This document shows, in pieces, positions 1-8,814 of a stretch of DNA of 64,000 nucleotides. The position numbers were made by a program, and so were the translations under genes. The notes under the pieces were generated by a model. That model saw nothing but the letters and a program-made list of their open reading frames with translations. It was not told where the DNA came from and did no database searches. Source of the DNA: Planctomonas psychrotolerans (GTDB taxonomy: Bacteria; Actinomycetota; Actinomycetes; Actinomycetales; Microbacteriaceae); assembly GCF_008642235.1 (NCBI RefSeq), contig NZ_SJEV01000001.1, positions 2,064,400 through 2,128,399 of the forward strand. Direction: 5' to 3'. Each line of letters opens with the position of its first letter. Position 1 is the first letter of the stretch.

Positions 1-1652
1 GACGCCTCACCGGGTGCCGCCTCCCACAGTCCCACCTCCGCGCCGCGCCGGCGCAGCTCCAGCACGTGCTCGCTGCCCGGCATCGTGGCCACCATGGCGT
101 GCAGGCCGTTGCCGCCGAGGTAGGCGAGGCGTCCGCCGCGGCCGAGCCAGCGGTCGAGCGACGCCATGCCGCGCCTGCTCCAGTACTCCGGGTGGCTGCC
201 GGTGACGAGCACGCGGCGCTCGTCGCCGAGCAGCGACGGGTCCTCCTCCAGGTCGTGATCGGTGATCACGTCGTAGGCGATCCCCGCGTGCTCGAGGAAC
301 TCGAGGATGCGCAGGTCGGCGCCGAGGCCGTGCGGCTGCCCGGTCAGCCAGTACACGTAGTCGGGCCGGAGGTTGAGCAGCGGGCGCAGTAGCGATGCGT
401 AAGCCACGCCGCGTCCGTCGGCGTGGTTGCTGTAGAGCGAGGTGAGCCCGTGCCACGCCGTGTACTCGTCGCGGGCGTCGCTCGTCACCGGCACGTGCGG
501 CGCGAACGGCGCCTCGTTCGCGTACGCGAGATAGGTGAAGGTCGGCAGGAGTACGGTCACCGCGGCCCGGTCCGCCGCCGGCTCCGCGCCGCGAACCGCC
601 ACCCGCCCCGCAGCCCGCACGGCGAAGGGCAGGATGTCGATGGCGGTGTCGGTGGTCAGCTCCGCCGCGTACACGCCGCTCGGCAGGTCGTCCGGCAGGG
701 GCAGGGTCGCGGCAACGGGCCATCCCGCGTCGTCGAGGTCGTCGCGCGCGAAGGCGGCCGCGCCGTACGCCGCCGGGTTCTCGGTCCACCGCGCCTCTGC
801 GTCGCGCCAGTCGGCACCGGTCACGCCGCGCGTCGGCGAGCCGAACAGTCGCCCGCACACCGATCCGTCGACCGACGAGCGGATGTCGGGGCTCACCTGC
901 CGCGGATCGAGCACCAGCCGCGTGCCGGCCACGGTCACCGCGTCGAGCTTGCCGTCGAAGAAGCGGCTCGGGGTATCACCTCCCGCGCCGCCCAGCGCCG
1001 CGAGCGTCACGCTGAGCGGACCGTCCGCCGACCGCAGCGATCCGGCCGACGGCACGGCGGACGCGGCCGTGCGGGTCGACGGCCACGCGGGCGACGACAC
1101 CGTCACGGAGATGCTGTCGTTGTCGGTTGCACCGGCGGCGATGTCGACCTCGATCCGGTGCCAGGCGTGCCGGGTCAAAGCTCCAATCGACAGCGGCTTC
1201 GACAGCGGCAGTAGCGACGCGTCCGACGCGAGCAGCTCGAGGCCGCCGTTCCCGGCCACGCCGAGGGCGAGCAGCGCGTCCCCGCGCCGGATCGACAGCA
1301 GCACGGAGCCCGCCGGGTCGGGCGCCGTCGGAAACACCCACAGCGAGCAGGACAGCCCGGCGGCGCACGCCGCGGCATCGGGATCGGCATCCGAGGGCAC
1401 CGGCACGGTCGCCGTGCCGTACGACCCGGGCTGGAAGCCGTGCACCCCCGGCGCGGGCACCCGCAGCGGAGCAACGCCGTCCACCGGCACCGCCCCCGGC
1501 AGGCGGACGAGGCGCACGCGCACGTCGCCGTCGGCGCTCAGGCGCAGCGGCACCGCGTCGCCGGGAGCGAAGCTGAGCCGCGGCGTGTAGCCCGTGAGCG
1601 CGGCCGGATCGCTGCGACGCGTCGGTGTCGCCGGAGGGGAGGGTGCGGTCAT
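1..1652 (-). CDS. N,N-dimethylformamidase large-subunit-like protein, 3' end cut by the window
   Basis: The reading frame stays open from the ATG at 1652 to the left edge (550 codons seen; the family has roughly 750). The N-terminal two thirds look like beta-rich sandwich sequence. The C-terminal part carries the conserved block of the dimethylformamidase beta-subunit family, including TFTYLAYANE, LYSNHADG, YVYWLTGQPHG and GSHPEYWS. Known enzymes bind one iron through two Tyr and a Glu and hydrolyse DMF to dimethylamine and formate. The Tyr of the YAN and LYSNH motifs and the Glu of HPEYW are plausible ligands here. No small (alpha) subunit gene is visible. The gene lies 54 nt downstream of hutH on the same strand, so it probably shares that transcript and the IclR-type operator at 3364. 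The true substrate is unlikely to be DMF; a histidine-derived amide or formamide is an inference only. Confidence 0.75.
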   Translation of the reverse strand, partial: MTAPSPPATPTRRSDPAALTGYTPRLSFAPGDAVPLRLSADGDVRVRLVRLPGAVPVDGVAPLRVPAPGVHGFQPGSYGTATVPVPSDADPDAAACAAGLSCSLWVFPTAPDPAGSVLLSIRRGDALLALGVAGNGGLELLASDASLLPLSKPLSIGALTRHAWHRIEVDIAAGATDNDSISVTVSSPAWPSTRTAASAVPSAGSLRSADGPLSVTLAALGGAGGDTPSRFFDGKLDAVTVAGTRLVLDPRQVSPDIRSSVDGSVCGRLFGSPTRGVTGADWRDAEARWTENPAAYGAAAFARDDLDDAGWPVAATLPLPDDLPSGVYAAELTTDTAIDILPFAVRAAGRVAVRGAEPAADRAAVTVLLPTFTYLAYANEAPFAPHVPVTSDARDEYTAWHGLTSLYSNHADGRGVAYASLLRPLLNLRPDYVYWLTGQPHGLGADLRILEFLEHAGIAYDVITDHDLEEDPSLLGDERRVLVTGSHPEYWSRRGMASLDRWLGRGGRLAYLGGNGLHAMVATMPGSEHVLELRRRGAEVGLWEAAPGEA

Positions 1653-1706
1653 GTCGGAGCACTCATGTCAGTGGGGATGGGCTGGCGGATCGGGGTGCCG
1701 GGGCGG

Positions 1707-3284
1707 TCAGTCGATCGAACGGCCCGCGCGCGCGGCGGTGTCCCGCGCGGCATCGAGCAGCGCGCCCGAGCGCACGAGCGCCACGGTCTCGGCGATCTCC
1801 GGCGACAGGTGGCGGTCACCGCCCGGTCCGGCGACCCGGTCGCGCAGCACGGCGATCACCGATCGGGCGACCGGGCTCGGGGCGTCGTCGGACACCGCCG
1901 TGCGCATGTCGATGGCGCGACAGGCGGAGAGCAGCTCGATGGCGAGCACGCGGGTGAGCCCGTCCACCGCGCGGCGCAGCTTCACCGCGGCCGACCAGCC
2001 CATCGACACGTGATCCTCCTGCATCGCCGACGAGGGGATGGAGTCCACGCTCGCCGGGTTCGCGAGGCGCTTCAGTTCGGAGACGATGCCGGCCTGCGTG
2101 TACTGGGCGATCATGTGGCCGGAGTCGATGCCGGGGTCGGCAGCGAGGAAGGCGTTCAGGCCGTGGCTGCGCGACACGTCGAGCATCCGGTCGGTACGCC
2201 GCTCCGAGATGCTGGCCAGGTCGGCGACGGCGATGGCGAGGAAGTCGAGCACGTAGGCCACGGGTGCGCCGTGGAAATTGCCGTTGGACTCGAGGCGGCC
2301 GTCGAGGGTGACGACCGGGTTGTCGATGGCCGAGGCGAGCTCGCGCCCCGCGACGAGGGCGGCGTGGTCGAGGGTGTCGCGCACGGCACCGTGCACCTGA
2401 GGCGCGCAGCGCAGCGAGTACGCATCCTGCACCCGGGTGAACGGCATCGTCGAGCGGGTGCTGATCAGGCCGGAACCGTCGAGCACGGCCCGGATGTTGG
2501 CCGCGGACACCGCCTGACCGGGATGCGGGCGGAGGTCCTGCAGGTCGGCCGCGAAGACCGTGTCGGTGCCGCGCAACCCCTCGATGGTGAGGGCGACGGC
2601 GAGGTCGGCGGTCGCCACCAGCGCGGTGAGGTCGCGGATCGCCATCAGCAGCATCCCGAGCATGCCGTCGGTGCCGTTGATGAGGGCGAGGCCCTCCTTC
2701 TCCCGCAGGTCGAGCGGCGTGATCCCCGCGGCGGCGAGCGCCGTCGCCGCGGGGACGAGCGTGCCGTCCGCGGTCCGCGCGTCGCCCTCACCCATGGCGA
2801 CGAGGGCGCAGTGCGACAGCGGGGCGAGGTCGCCGGAGCAGCCGAGGCTGCCGTACTCGCCGACCACCGGCGTGATGCCGGCGTTGAGGATGTCCGCATA
2901 CGTCTGCGCGACGATTGGACGGGCACCGGTGCGACCGGTGGCGAGGGTGGAGAGCCGGAGCAGCATGAGCGCCCGCACCACCTCCCGGTCCATCTCCGCG
3001 CCGGAGCCGGCGGCGTGCGACCGCACGAGCGACCGCTGGAGGCGCGCGCGATCCTCGAATGCGATGTAGGTGGAGGCGAGGGCACCGAATCCCGTGGAGA
3101 CGCCGTAATGCGGACGGTCGCTCGCGGCCAGCGAGTCGACGATCGCCCGGCTCTCCGCCATGGCGGCGAGGGCGTCGTCGCCGATGGTGACGCGCGCGTC
3201 TCGTCGAGCAACGGCGAGGACGTCGTCGGGAGTGAGCGCTCCGAGCCCCACGAAGATCTCCGCGCTGGTGGTGGTGGCTGTCAT
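1707..3284 (-). CDS. hutH: Histidine ammonia-lyase family protein
   Basis: This 525-residue aromatic amino acid lyase has the usual HAL length. HutH removes ammonia from L-histidine to give urocanate in the cytosol. Visible hallmarks are HYGVSTGFG (residues 59-67, with the catalytic Tyr60) and GSLGCSGDLAPLSH, whose Cys149-Ser150-Gly151 would cyclise to the MIO cofactor. Most HALs use Ala-Ser-Gly; from memory a Cys-Ser-Gly version also occurs in actinobacterial HutH, so I expect activity. The start at 3284 has GGAAAGG eight bases upstream. A TCTG-N6-CAGA palindrome lies 80 nt before the start, and the dimethylformamidase-like gene follows 54 nt downstream. hutU, hutI and hutG are not in the window. 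A lyase for another aromatic amino acid is possible, but the nearby hutD and HisC-type genes favour histidine. Confidence 0.88.
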   Translation of the reverse strand: MTATTTSAEIFVGLGALTPDDVLAVARRDARVTIGDDALAAMAESRAIVDSLAASDRPHYGVSTGFGALASTYIAFEDRARLQRSLVRSHAAGSGAEMDREVVRALMLLRLSTLATGRTGARPIVAQTYADILNAGITPVVGEYGSLGCSGDLAPLSHCALVAMGEGDARTADGTLVPAATALAAAGITPLDLREKEGLALINGTDGMLGMLLMAIRDLTALVATADLAVALTIEGLRGTDTVFAADLQDLRPHPGQAVSAANIRAVLDGSGLISTRSTMPFTRVQDAYSLRCAPQVHGAVRDTLDHAALVAGRELASAIDNPVVTLDGRLESNGNFHGAPVAYVLDFLAIAVADLASISERRTDRMLDVSRSHGLNAFLAADPGIDSGHMIAQYTQAGIVSELKRLANPASVDSIPSSAMQEDHVSMGWSAAVKLRRAVDGLTRVLAIELLSACRAIDMRTAVSDDAPSPVARSVIAVLRDRVAGPGGDRHLSPEIAETVALVRSGALLDAARDTAARAGRSID

Positions 3285-3363
3285 CGTGACCTTTCCGAGG
3301 GGAGCAACTCGTTCCAGTACACACCCGCGGCCGTCCGTTTCCGGGCGGAAACGGGCGGTGACC

Positions 3364-3379
3364 GTCTGGTATGTCAGAC
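3364..3379. promoter_or_regulatory. IclR/HutR-type palindromic operator, site 1 (upstream of hutH)
   Basis: GTCTGGTATGTCAGAC is a 16-bp near-palindrome (arms GTCTG/CAGAC) between the end of the ABC ATPase gene and the hutH start. The same TCTG-N4-GTCAGA pattern recurs at 10620 and 14181. It fits the TCTG-N6-CAGA framework of the HutR operator described in Corynebacterium resistens. Control by the IclR gene at 12172 is inferred. Confidence 0.65.
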
Positions 3380-3396
3380 CGGGTCGACGGAGTGGC

Positions 3397-4197
3397 TCAG
3401 GGAATCGGCGCGGGCTCGTGCACCATGCCGAGCACGGTGGAGAAGAGGTCGCGGAACACCGGGTCGGCGTTCATCTCCGGGCGACGCGGGCGTTCCAGCG
3501 GCACCGGGAGCTCGGCCCGGATCGTGCCGGGGCGCCGGCTCATGACGATGACGCGATCCGACGTGATGATCGCCTCCTCGATGTCGTGGGTGATCATCAT
3601 CACGGTGAGGCGGTGCTTCTCCCACACCCGGATGAGGAGCGCCTGCATCTCGCGCCGGGTGAGCGCGTCGAGGGCGCCGAACGGTTCGTCCATGAGCAGG
3701 ATGCCCGGTCGGTAGCTGAGCGACCGGGCGAGGGCGACGCGCTGCTGCATGCCGCCGGAGAGTTGGGCCGGGTAGGAGTCCTCGAACCCGTCGAGACCGA
3801 CGAGGGAGAGGTGCTCGCGCGCGATCGCGGTGCGCTCGGCGGCGGCGATCGGTTCGTCCTGCAACGCGAACTTGACGTTGTCGAGCGCGGAGAGCCACGG
3901 CAGCAGGGTCGAGCCCTGGAACACCACGCCACGGTCCCGACCGGGGCCGGTGACCTCCGCGCCGTCGACGCGCACCGAGCCCTCGGTGCGCTCGGTGAGC
4001 CCCGCGATGATGGACAGCAGGGTGCTCTTGCCGCATCCGCTCGTGCCGACGACCGAGACGAACTCGTTCTCGTGCAGGTCGAGGTCGATGTCGGTGAGCG
4101 CGAGCACCGGTCCGAAGCTCTTGGTCAGTCCCCGGATGGTGACTTTGGCCTCGGTGCTCCCGGCCGCCGTGCCGTTCCCGGCGAGGTCGCTGGTCAT
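3397..4197 (-). CDS. ABC transporter ATPase, nitrate/sulfonate/taurine (SsuB/TauB) type
   Basis: This 266-residue cytoplasmic ATPase powers the importer formed with the next two upstream genes. It shows Walker A GTSGCGKST, Q-loop VVFQGSTLLPW, signature LSGGMQQR, Walker B ILLMDEP and the switch His in MMITHDIEEA. The DIEEA after the His and the short C-terminus are typical of the NitT/TauT class. The start at 4197 overlaps the permease stop by 4 nt (ATGA), so translation is coupled. It is the last gene of a seven-gene leftward operon starting at 10544. The class also moves pyrimidine precursors and other small molecules, so sulfonate transport should not be assumed. Confidence 0.93.
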   Translation of the reverse strand: MTSDLAGNGTAAGSTEAKVTIRGLTKSFGPVLALTDIDLDLHENEFVSVVGTSGCGKSTLLSIIAGLTERTEGSVRVDGAEVTGPGRDRGVVFQGSTLLPWLSALDNVKFALQDEPIAAAERTAIAREHLSLVGLDGFEDSYPAQLSGGMQQRVALARSLSYRPGILLMDEPFGALDALTRREMQALLIRVWEKHRLTVMMITHDIEEAIITSDRVIVMSRRPGTIRAELPVPLERPRRPEMNADPVFRDLFSTVLGMVHEPAPIP

Positions 4198-5030
4198 CTG
4201 CTGATCCTTTCGTAGCGGAACACCCGTCGACCGATGAAGCGCATGACCTGGTCGGTGATGAGCCCGAAGATGCCGAGGATGATCACGTACAGGATGATCG
4301 TGTCGGTCTGGAAGTAGCGCTGGCCGAGGGTGATGCGATAGCCGAGACCGCTGGTGGCAGCCACCAGTTCCGCGACCACGAGCCAGGTCCAGGCCCAGCC
4401 GAGGGTGATGCGCAGGGCGTCCCAGATGCGGGGAGCGGCGGACCGCAGCACGATGCGGCGCAGGATCTGCGCGTTGCTGAGTCCGAGCGTCTCACCGAGG
4501 TCGATGAGCGGTCGCGGCACCTGACGCACCGCGTCCGCGATGAGGAGCACCTGCTGGAAGAAGGTGCCGAGGAAGATGATGAGGAACTTCTGTCCGTCGC
4601 CGATGCCGACCCAGAGGATGGTCAGGGGCACGAACGCCACCACCGGCATGTAGCGGACGAAGTCGACGAGCGGCTCGAGCGCGGCCTCGATGCGCCGCGA
4701 GGTGCCGATGCCGATGCCGATCGGGATGGCCGCCACCGTGGCGAGGAGAAAGCCTGCGCCGATGCGGTACACGCTGGTGGCCGCGTCGGAGGCGAGCTGT
4801 CCGTTCTGGATCTGCGTCACCAGCCGTTCGGCAACGGCGACGGGGGAGGGCAGGAAGAGCGGAGACACGAAACCGCTCAGCGTGACCAGGGCCCACAGCG
4901 CGAACAGCACGACGAAGGTGCCGATCGACGAGATGGCGTAGGTGCGTCGGGAGATCTTCTCGCCGACGCGGCGGCGCCGCCGCGACCCCGGGAGGGATTG
5001 CGGCGACGCCACGAGCACGGAGTTCGCCAT
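4194..5030 (-). CDS. ABC transporter permease, SsuC/TauC type
   Basis: This inner-membrane permease of 278 residues has about six hydrophobic segments. The first is near residues 33-54, followed by the binding-protein-dependent transport fold. The EAA-loop equivalent is around LIDLGETLGLSNAQILRRIVL, the coupling helix that docks on the ATPase. The Arg-rich N-terminus (RRRRR) is cytoplasmic by the positive-inside rule. The start at 5030 lies only 6 nt after the binding-protein stop, and the stop overlaps the ATPase start. Its partners define the substrate, which is unknown. Confidence 0.92.
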   Translation of the reverse strand: MANSVLVASPQSLPGSRRRRRVGEKISRRTYAISSIGTFVVLFALWALVTLSGFVSPLFLPSPVAVAERLVTQIQNGQLASDAATSVYRIGAGFLLATVAAIPIGIGIGTSRRIEAALEPLVDFVRYMPVVAFVPLTILWVGIGDGQKFLIIFLGTFFQQVLLIADAVRQVPRPLIDLGETLGLSNAQILRRIVLRSAAPRIWDALRITLGWAWTWLVVAELVAATSGLGYRITLGQRYFQTDTIILYVIILGIFGLITDQVMRFIGRRVFRYERISR

Positions 5031-5036
5031 GGAGGA

Positions 5037-6068
5037 TTAGCCCTCGACGAAGGAGGTGTCGACGAGCCCCTCGAGGCTCACGTCACCGGTGATGATGCCG
5101 GCCGACTCCGCCGCCTCCAGCACGAGCGGGATCGTCTCCTCGGAGAAGGCGCCGCCCAGCTCGGTGGCGTTCTCCTCGCGGGTGTAGTACTCCACGCCCT
5201 CGAACGCGGTGGTGAGCGCCTCGGGGTCCTCGCCGACGGCCTCGGCGATGATGGCGCGGGCCGCTTCGGTGTCGCTGTCGTAGTACTCGATCGCGGCGCC
5301 CCACGACTCGACGAGGGCCTCGATGGTGTCGGGATTCGACTCGAGGTAGGCGTCGCTCACCACGAGCACGTCGCTCACCAGTCCGGGCAGTTCGCCCGCG
5401 GTGAAGAGCAGCTCGAGGTCGTCGCCCTGCTCGAGCGCCGTGCTGATGTAGGGCTCGTACGTGACGGCGAGGTCGACCTGTCCGCCGATGAGCGCGGCAC
5501 CGGCGTCGGAGGCGGCCATCGGAACGGGGGTGACGTCGTCGATGCTGAGGCCCGCGCTGTCGAGCGCGTAATTGAGCAGCAGGTCGGAGGTGGTGCCCTG
5601 CTCGTAGGCGATGCGCTTGCCCGCGAGGTCCTCCACGCTTCCCACACCCGACGGCACGACGATCGCATCGGCCGTGGTGCTGATGTCCTCGATCATCACG
5701 ATCTTCACGGGCACCCCGGCCTGCTGCATGAGCAGCGCGGTGTGGGTGGCCACGTTGGCCACGTCGACGTTGCCCGAGACGAACGCCGCATTGAGGTCGG
5801 CGTCGGTGTTGAAGTTGGTCTGCTCCACGTCGAGGCCGTTCTCCTCGAAGATGCCCTGCTCCTCGGCCACGTACCAGGGGCCGTAGCCGATCCAGGGCAG
5901 CGTGGCCATGCGCACCGTGGTCGTGCCGTCGGTGCTGCCGGATTCGGTGCCGGTGCCGGTGCCGGCGCCGGTGCTGCCGCCGGAGCCGGAGCTGCAGGCC
6001 GTGAGGGCCGTGGCAGCGACGAGGGTGAGGCCCGCGGAGAGGGCGATTCGGTTCCGCTTCGTGATCAT
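5037..6068 (-). CDS. NMT1/SsuA-type substrate-binding lipoprotein
   Basis: This 343-residue extracytoplasmic binding protein starts with a lipoprotein signal peptide (MITKRNRIAL, then a hydrophobic run) and the lipobox LTAC, followed by a Ser/Gly/Thr-rich linker (residues 26-48). The body has the NMT1/ABC-type features WIGYGPWYVAEEQGIF and a DVANVATHTALL segment. Members bind taurine, aliphatic sulfonates, nitrate, riboflavin or HMP-like pyrimidines. The sequence does not reveal which, but the operon setting predicts a catabolic substrate related to histidine. It lies 66 nt downstream of the hydroxyacid dehydrogenase gene and 6 nt before the permease gene. Confidence 0.9.
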   Translation of the reverse strand: MITKRNRIALSAGLTLVAATALTACSSGSGGSTGAGTGTGTESGSTDGTTTVRMATLPWIGYGPWYVAEEQGIFEENGLDVEQTNFNTDADLNAAFVSGNVDVANVATHTALLMQQAGVPVKIVMIEDISTTADAIVVPSGVGSVEDLAGKRIAYEQGTTSDLLLNYALDSAGLSIDDVTPVPMAASDAGAALIGGQVDLAVTYEPYISTALEQGDDLELLFTAGELPGLVSDVLVVSDAYLESNPDTIEALVESWGAAIEYYDSDTEAARAIIAEAVGEDPEALTTAFEGVEYYTREENATELGGAFSEETIPLVLEAAESAGIITGDVSLEGLVDTSFVEG

Positions 6069-6134
6069 GATGTGTCCATTTCGTGGGGGAGGGGAAGGGA
6101 GGGGGGAGACAAGGTCGCGGACCTGGTCGGAACG

Positions 6135-7355
6135 TTACCGGGCGCGGAGCAGGATACTGCCCTCCTCACGCAGTTGGTCGATGCTCGTCACGCCGAGCAG
6201 CTGCATGGTGCGGGACAGTTCGGCCGTGAGGATCTCCACGACCCGCTCCACACCGCGAGGCCCCGTGGCGACGAGTCCCCAGAGGTAGGGACGACCGAGG
6301 AAGGCGGCGTCGGCGCCGAGGCAGAGGGCGACGGCCACGTCGGTGCCGGTGCGCACGCCGCTGTCGACGAGGATGCCGAAGTCGTCCCCGGCCGCCGCCC
6401 GCACCTCGGGCACCAGACGCACCGGGGGGATCGCGCCGTCGAGCTGGCGTCCGCCGTGGTTCGAGAGGTGCACGCCGTCCACACCGAGAGACTTCGCCCG
6501 CAGCGCATCCGCGGCCGAGAGCGGCCCCTTGAGCAGCAGGGTCCCCGGCCAGAGCGAGCGGAACTCGGCGATGTCGTCCCAGCCGACGGTGGGGTCGAAC
6601 TGCGAGGTGATCTCGGCGATGGAACCCCCGGCGATCCCGGTCCCGGCGGACGCACTCGCGCGCACGTTCGCGAAGTCGAGCGCCGGGTTGCTGATCATGG
6701 ACGTCCAGTAGTGCGGCTTCACGCCGATGCGCGCGATGGTGGCGGCGTCGAGGCGGGGCGGGATGGCGAGGCCGTTGCGGCGGTCGCGCAGGCGGTTGCC
6801 CGACACCGCGGTGTCGATGGCGATCTCGAGAACCTCGCAGCCGGCCGCGGCCGCCCGGGCCACCATGTCGCGGGAAATGCCGCGGTCCTTGAGGATGTAC
6901 AGCTGAAAGTAGGGCGCGACCCCGGCGCCCGCCACCACGTCCTCCACGCTCGTGGTGGCCACGGTGGAGATGACGTAGGGCACGGCGCTGCGGGCCGCAG
7001 CGGTGGCCGCACCGATCTCGCCGGCCTGGCTGAGCAGCCTGGTGTACCCGGTGGGCGCCAGCCCGATCGGGGCGGAGTACCGCCGCCCGAAGAGCGTGGT
7101 GGCGGTGGACGTTCCGCTCACGTCGCGGAGGGCCGACGGCACCAGGTGGTAGTCGTCGAACGCGGTGCGGTTGTCGCGGAGGCTGCGCTCGCCGTCCGCG
7201 CCACCCTCCAGGTAATCGAACACCGGCCCGGGCAGGCGTCGGCGGGCGCGCCCCCGGAAGTCGGAGACGGTGAGGGTGTTCGACAGCGTCCGTTCCGCCC
7301 GGCTGAGACCGGTGCGGGGACGACCGAAAAGGTCGAGCACTTCGCGGGGCTTCAT
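6135..7355 (-). CDS. FMN-dependent alpha-hydroxyacid dehydrogenase/oxidase (LldD family)
   Basis: This 406-residue TIM-barrel flavoprotein oxidises an (S)-2-hydroxyacid to the 2-oxoacid. Family marks are YFQLYILKDR (FMN-contacting Gln/Tyr), LLKGPLS (the Lys near N5) and SNHGGRQLDGAI, which carries the catalytic His and the substrate-carboxylate Arg. Family members take lactate, mandelate, glycolate and similar acids. It starts 4 nt after the HisD-like stop, so the two are probably co-translated. With the HisC-type aminotransferase and hutH in the same regulon, imidazole-lactate to imidazole-pyruvate to histidine is a testable route, but this is inference. Confidence 0.88.
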   Translation of the reverse strand: MKPREVLDLFGRPRTGLSRAERTLSNTLTVSDFRGRARRRLPGPVFDYLEGGADGERSLRDNRTAFDDYHLVPSALRDVSGTSTATTLFGRRYSAPIGLAPTGYTRLLSQAGEIGAATAAARSAVPYVISTVATTSVEDVVAGAGVAPYFQLYILKDRGISRDMVARAAAAGCEVLEIAIDTAVSGNRLRDRRNGLAIPPRLDAATIARIGVKPHYWTSMISNPALDFANVRASASAGTGIAGGSIAEITSQFDPTVGWDDIAEFRSLWPGTLLLKGPLSAADALRAKSLGVDGVHLSNHGGRQLDGAIPPVRLVPEVRAAAGDDFGILVDSGVRTGTDVAVALCLGADAAFLGRPYLWGLVATGPRGVERVVEILTAELSRTMQLLGVTSIDQLREEGSILLRAR

Positions 7356-7359
7356 GGCG

Positions 7360-8688
7360 CTAGCGGTCCAGTCGTCGGGTCACCGCGAGCTCGTGCGCCG
7401 GGAATCCCTCGTGCCGGGTGAACGCCACGACCGTGCCGCTCATCCGCTCGAGGCCCGCGCGGGTGGACTTCGCCACGGCCATGCGCTTGCGGAAGGTGTC
7501 GGCGGTGATTCCGCTCGACACCTTGGCGTACCCGGAGGTGGGCAGGGATGCGGGGCACCCGATCACGAAGTTCGCCATGGAGATCGTGGTGTTCTGGCCG
7601 AGCAGCACTTCGGCGGCGTCCTCGATGAGGGCGAGCACGGCGTCCTCGTCGCGGGCGACGAGCTGCATGTGCTCGGGGGCGTAGGCGTTCGCCACTTCCG
7701 CCCCCTCGACCATGTCGTCGACCAGCACGGCGCCGCCATTGGTGCCGAGCGCCAGCCGCGCGTAGCCGGCCCGCTGCTCGGGCAGGTCGGCGAGTTGCTT
7801 CTCCACCTCCGCCTGCACCGTCTCGAGCAGGGCGGGGGAGTCGGTCACGAGCACGCTCGACGAGTCGGGACCGTGCTCCGCCTCGTTCAGCAGGTCGGCC
7901 GCCAGCAGGTACGGGTCGGCGGAATCGTCGGCGAGGATCAGGCTCTCGCTCGGCCCGAGCAGCATGACCCCGCACGTGCCGAATCGCTGGATCTCGACCT
8001 GCGCGCAGGCGACGGGCGGACTGCCGGGGCCGCACACCTTGCGCACCTTCGGCACGGTCTCGGTGCCGAACGCGAGTGCCGCGATGCCGGCGGGACCGTT
8101 GGCCCGGAACACGTCGGAGATGCCGAGCTCGTCGGCGACCACGAGCACGGCGTCGTCGACCCGGCCGTCGGAGCCGGGCACCGGCGGCACGATGACCGCG
8201 ATGTTCTTCACGCCGGCCACGACGGCGGGGGTGGCCAGCTGCACGAGCACCGACGGATACGACCCCTTGCCGCTCGGCACGAACAGGCCGACGCTCGCGA
8301 TGGCCGTCGCCTTCTCGCCCACGGTCACGCCGGGCTCGGTCTCGAAGCTCCAGTCGCCGTGCTGCACCAGCTGCTCGTTGAAGCGGCGCACCGACGCGAT
8401 GCTGTCGCGGATGGCCGCGATCATCTCCTCGGACAGCGCCTCGCGGGCGGCCGCGAACTCCTCCGGCTGCACCCGGATGCGATCCGGCGCCACCGTGCAC
8501 CCGTCGAACTTCTCGAGCGCCCGGAGGAGCGCGGCGTCACCGTTCTCGCGCACGTCGTCGAGGATCTCGAGCACCGACTCGCGGAGCGCCGGATCGAAGA
8601 TCTTCTCGAGCCCCCGGGTGGTGAGGTCGGCCCGGTCGTCGGCGCTCATGGATTTCCAGGTCCCGCGAGTGCGGATGGGGCTGTTCAT
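7360..8688 (-). CDS. HisD-family dehydrogenase, atypical (probably not biosynthetic)
   Basis: The 442-residue protein follows the histidinol dehydrogenase fold throughout: GPSESLILADDSADP, LLNEAEHGPDS, YAPEHMQL, LPTSGYAKVSSG and a final AHELAV. HisD oxidises an alcohol to a carboxylate with two NAD+. Aligned by eye to E. coli HisD, the catalytic Glu326-His327 (here 339-340), His262 (272) and His419 (432) are kept. Zinc ligand Gln259 is Glu269, Asp360 is Asn373 and substrate-binding His367 is Ala380. This points to a paralogue with another substrate. HisD relatives are known outside histidine synthesis, for example sulfopropanediol dehydrogenase HpsN. The start at 8688 has AAGG upstream; ATG 8649 is an alternative. 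Confidence 0.85.
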   Translation of the reverse strand: MNSPIRTRGTWKSMSADDRADLTTRGLEKIFDPALRESVLEILDDVRENGDAALLRALEKFDGCTVAPDRIRVQPEEFAAAREALSEEMIAAIRDSIASVRRFNEQLVQHGDWSFETEPGVTVGEKATAIASVGLFVPSGKGSYPSVLVQLATPAVVAGVKNIAVIVPPVPGSDGRVDDAVLVVADELGISDVFRANGPAGIAALAFGTETVPKVRKVCGPGSPPVACAQVEIQRFGTCGVMLLGPSESLILADDSADPYLLAADLLNEAEHGPDSSSVLVTDSPALLETVQAEVEKQLADLPEQRAGYARLALGTNGGAVLVDDMVEGAEVANAYAPEHMQLVARDEDAVLALIEDAAEVLLGQNTTISMANFVIGCPASLPTSGYAKVSSGITADTFRKRMAVAKSTRAGLERMSGTVVAFTRHEGFPAHELAVTRRLDR

Positions 8689-8814
8689 GGGGACTGCCTT
8701 CGTATGGTTCGGATAGCGGGGAGACGGGAGGGAGGGAGACGGGAGCGGGGTCGGCGTGGTCGGGGGTCGGAGAGGCCGGATCGGGGGAGCGGTCGGGTCG
8801 GCGGCGAGGTGCCG

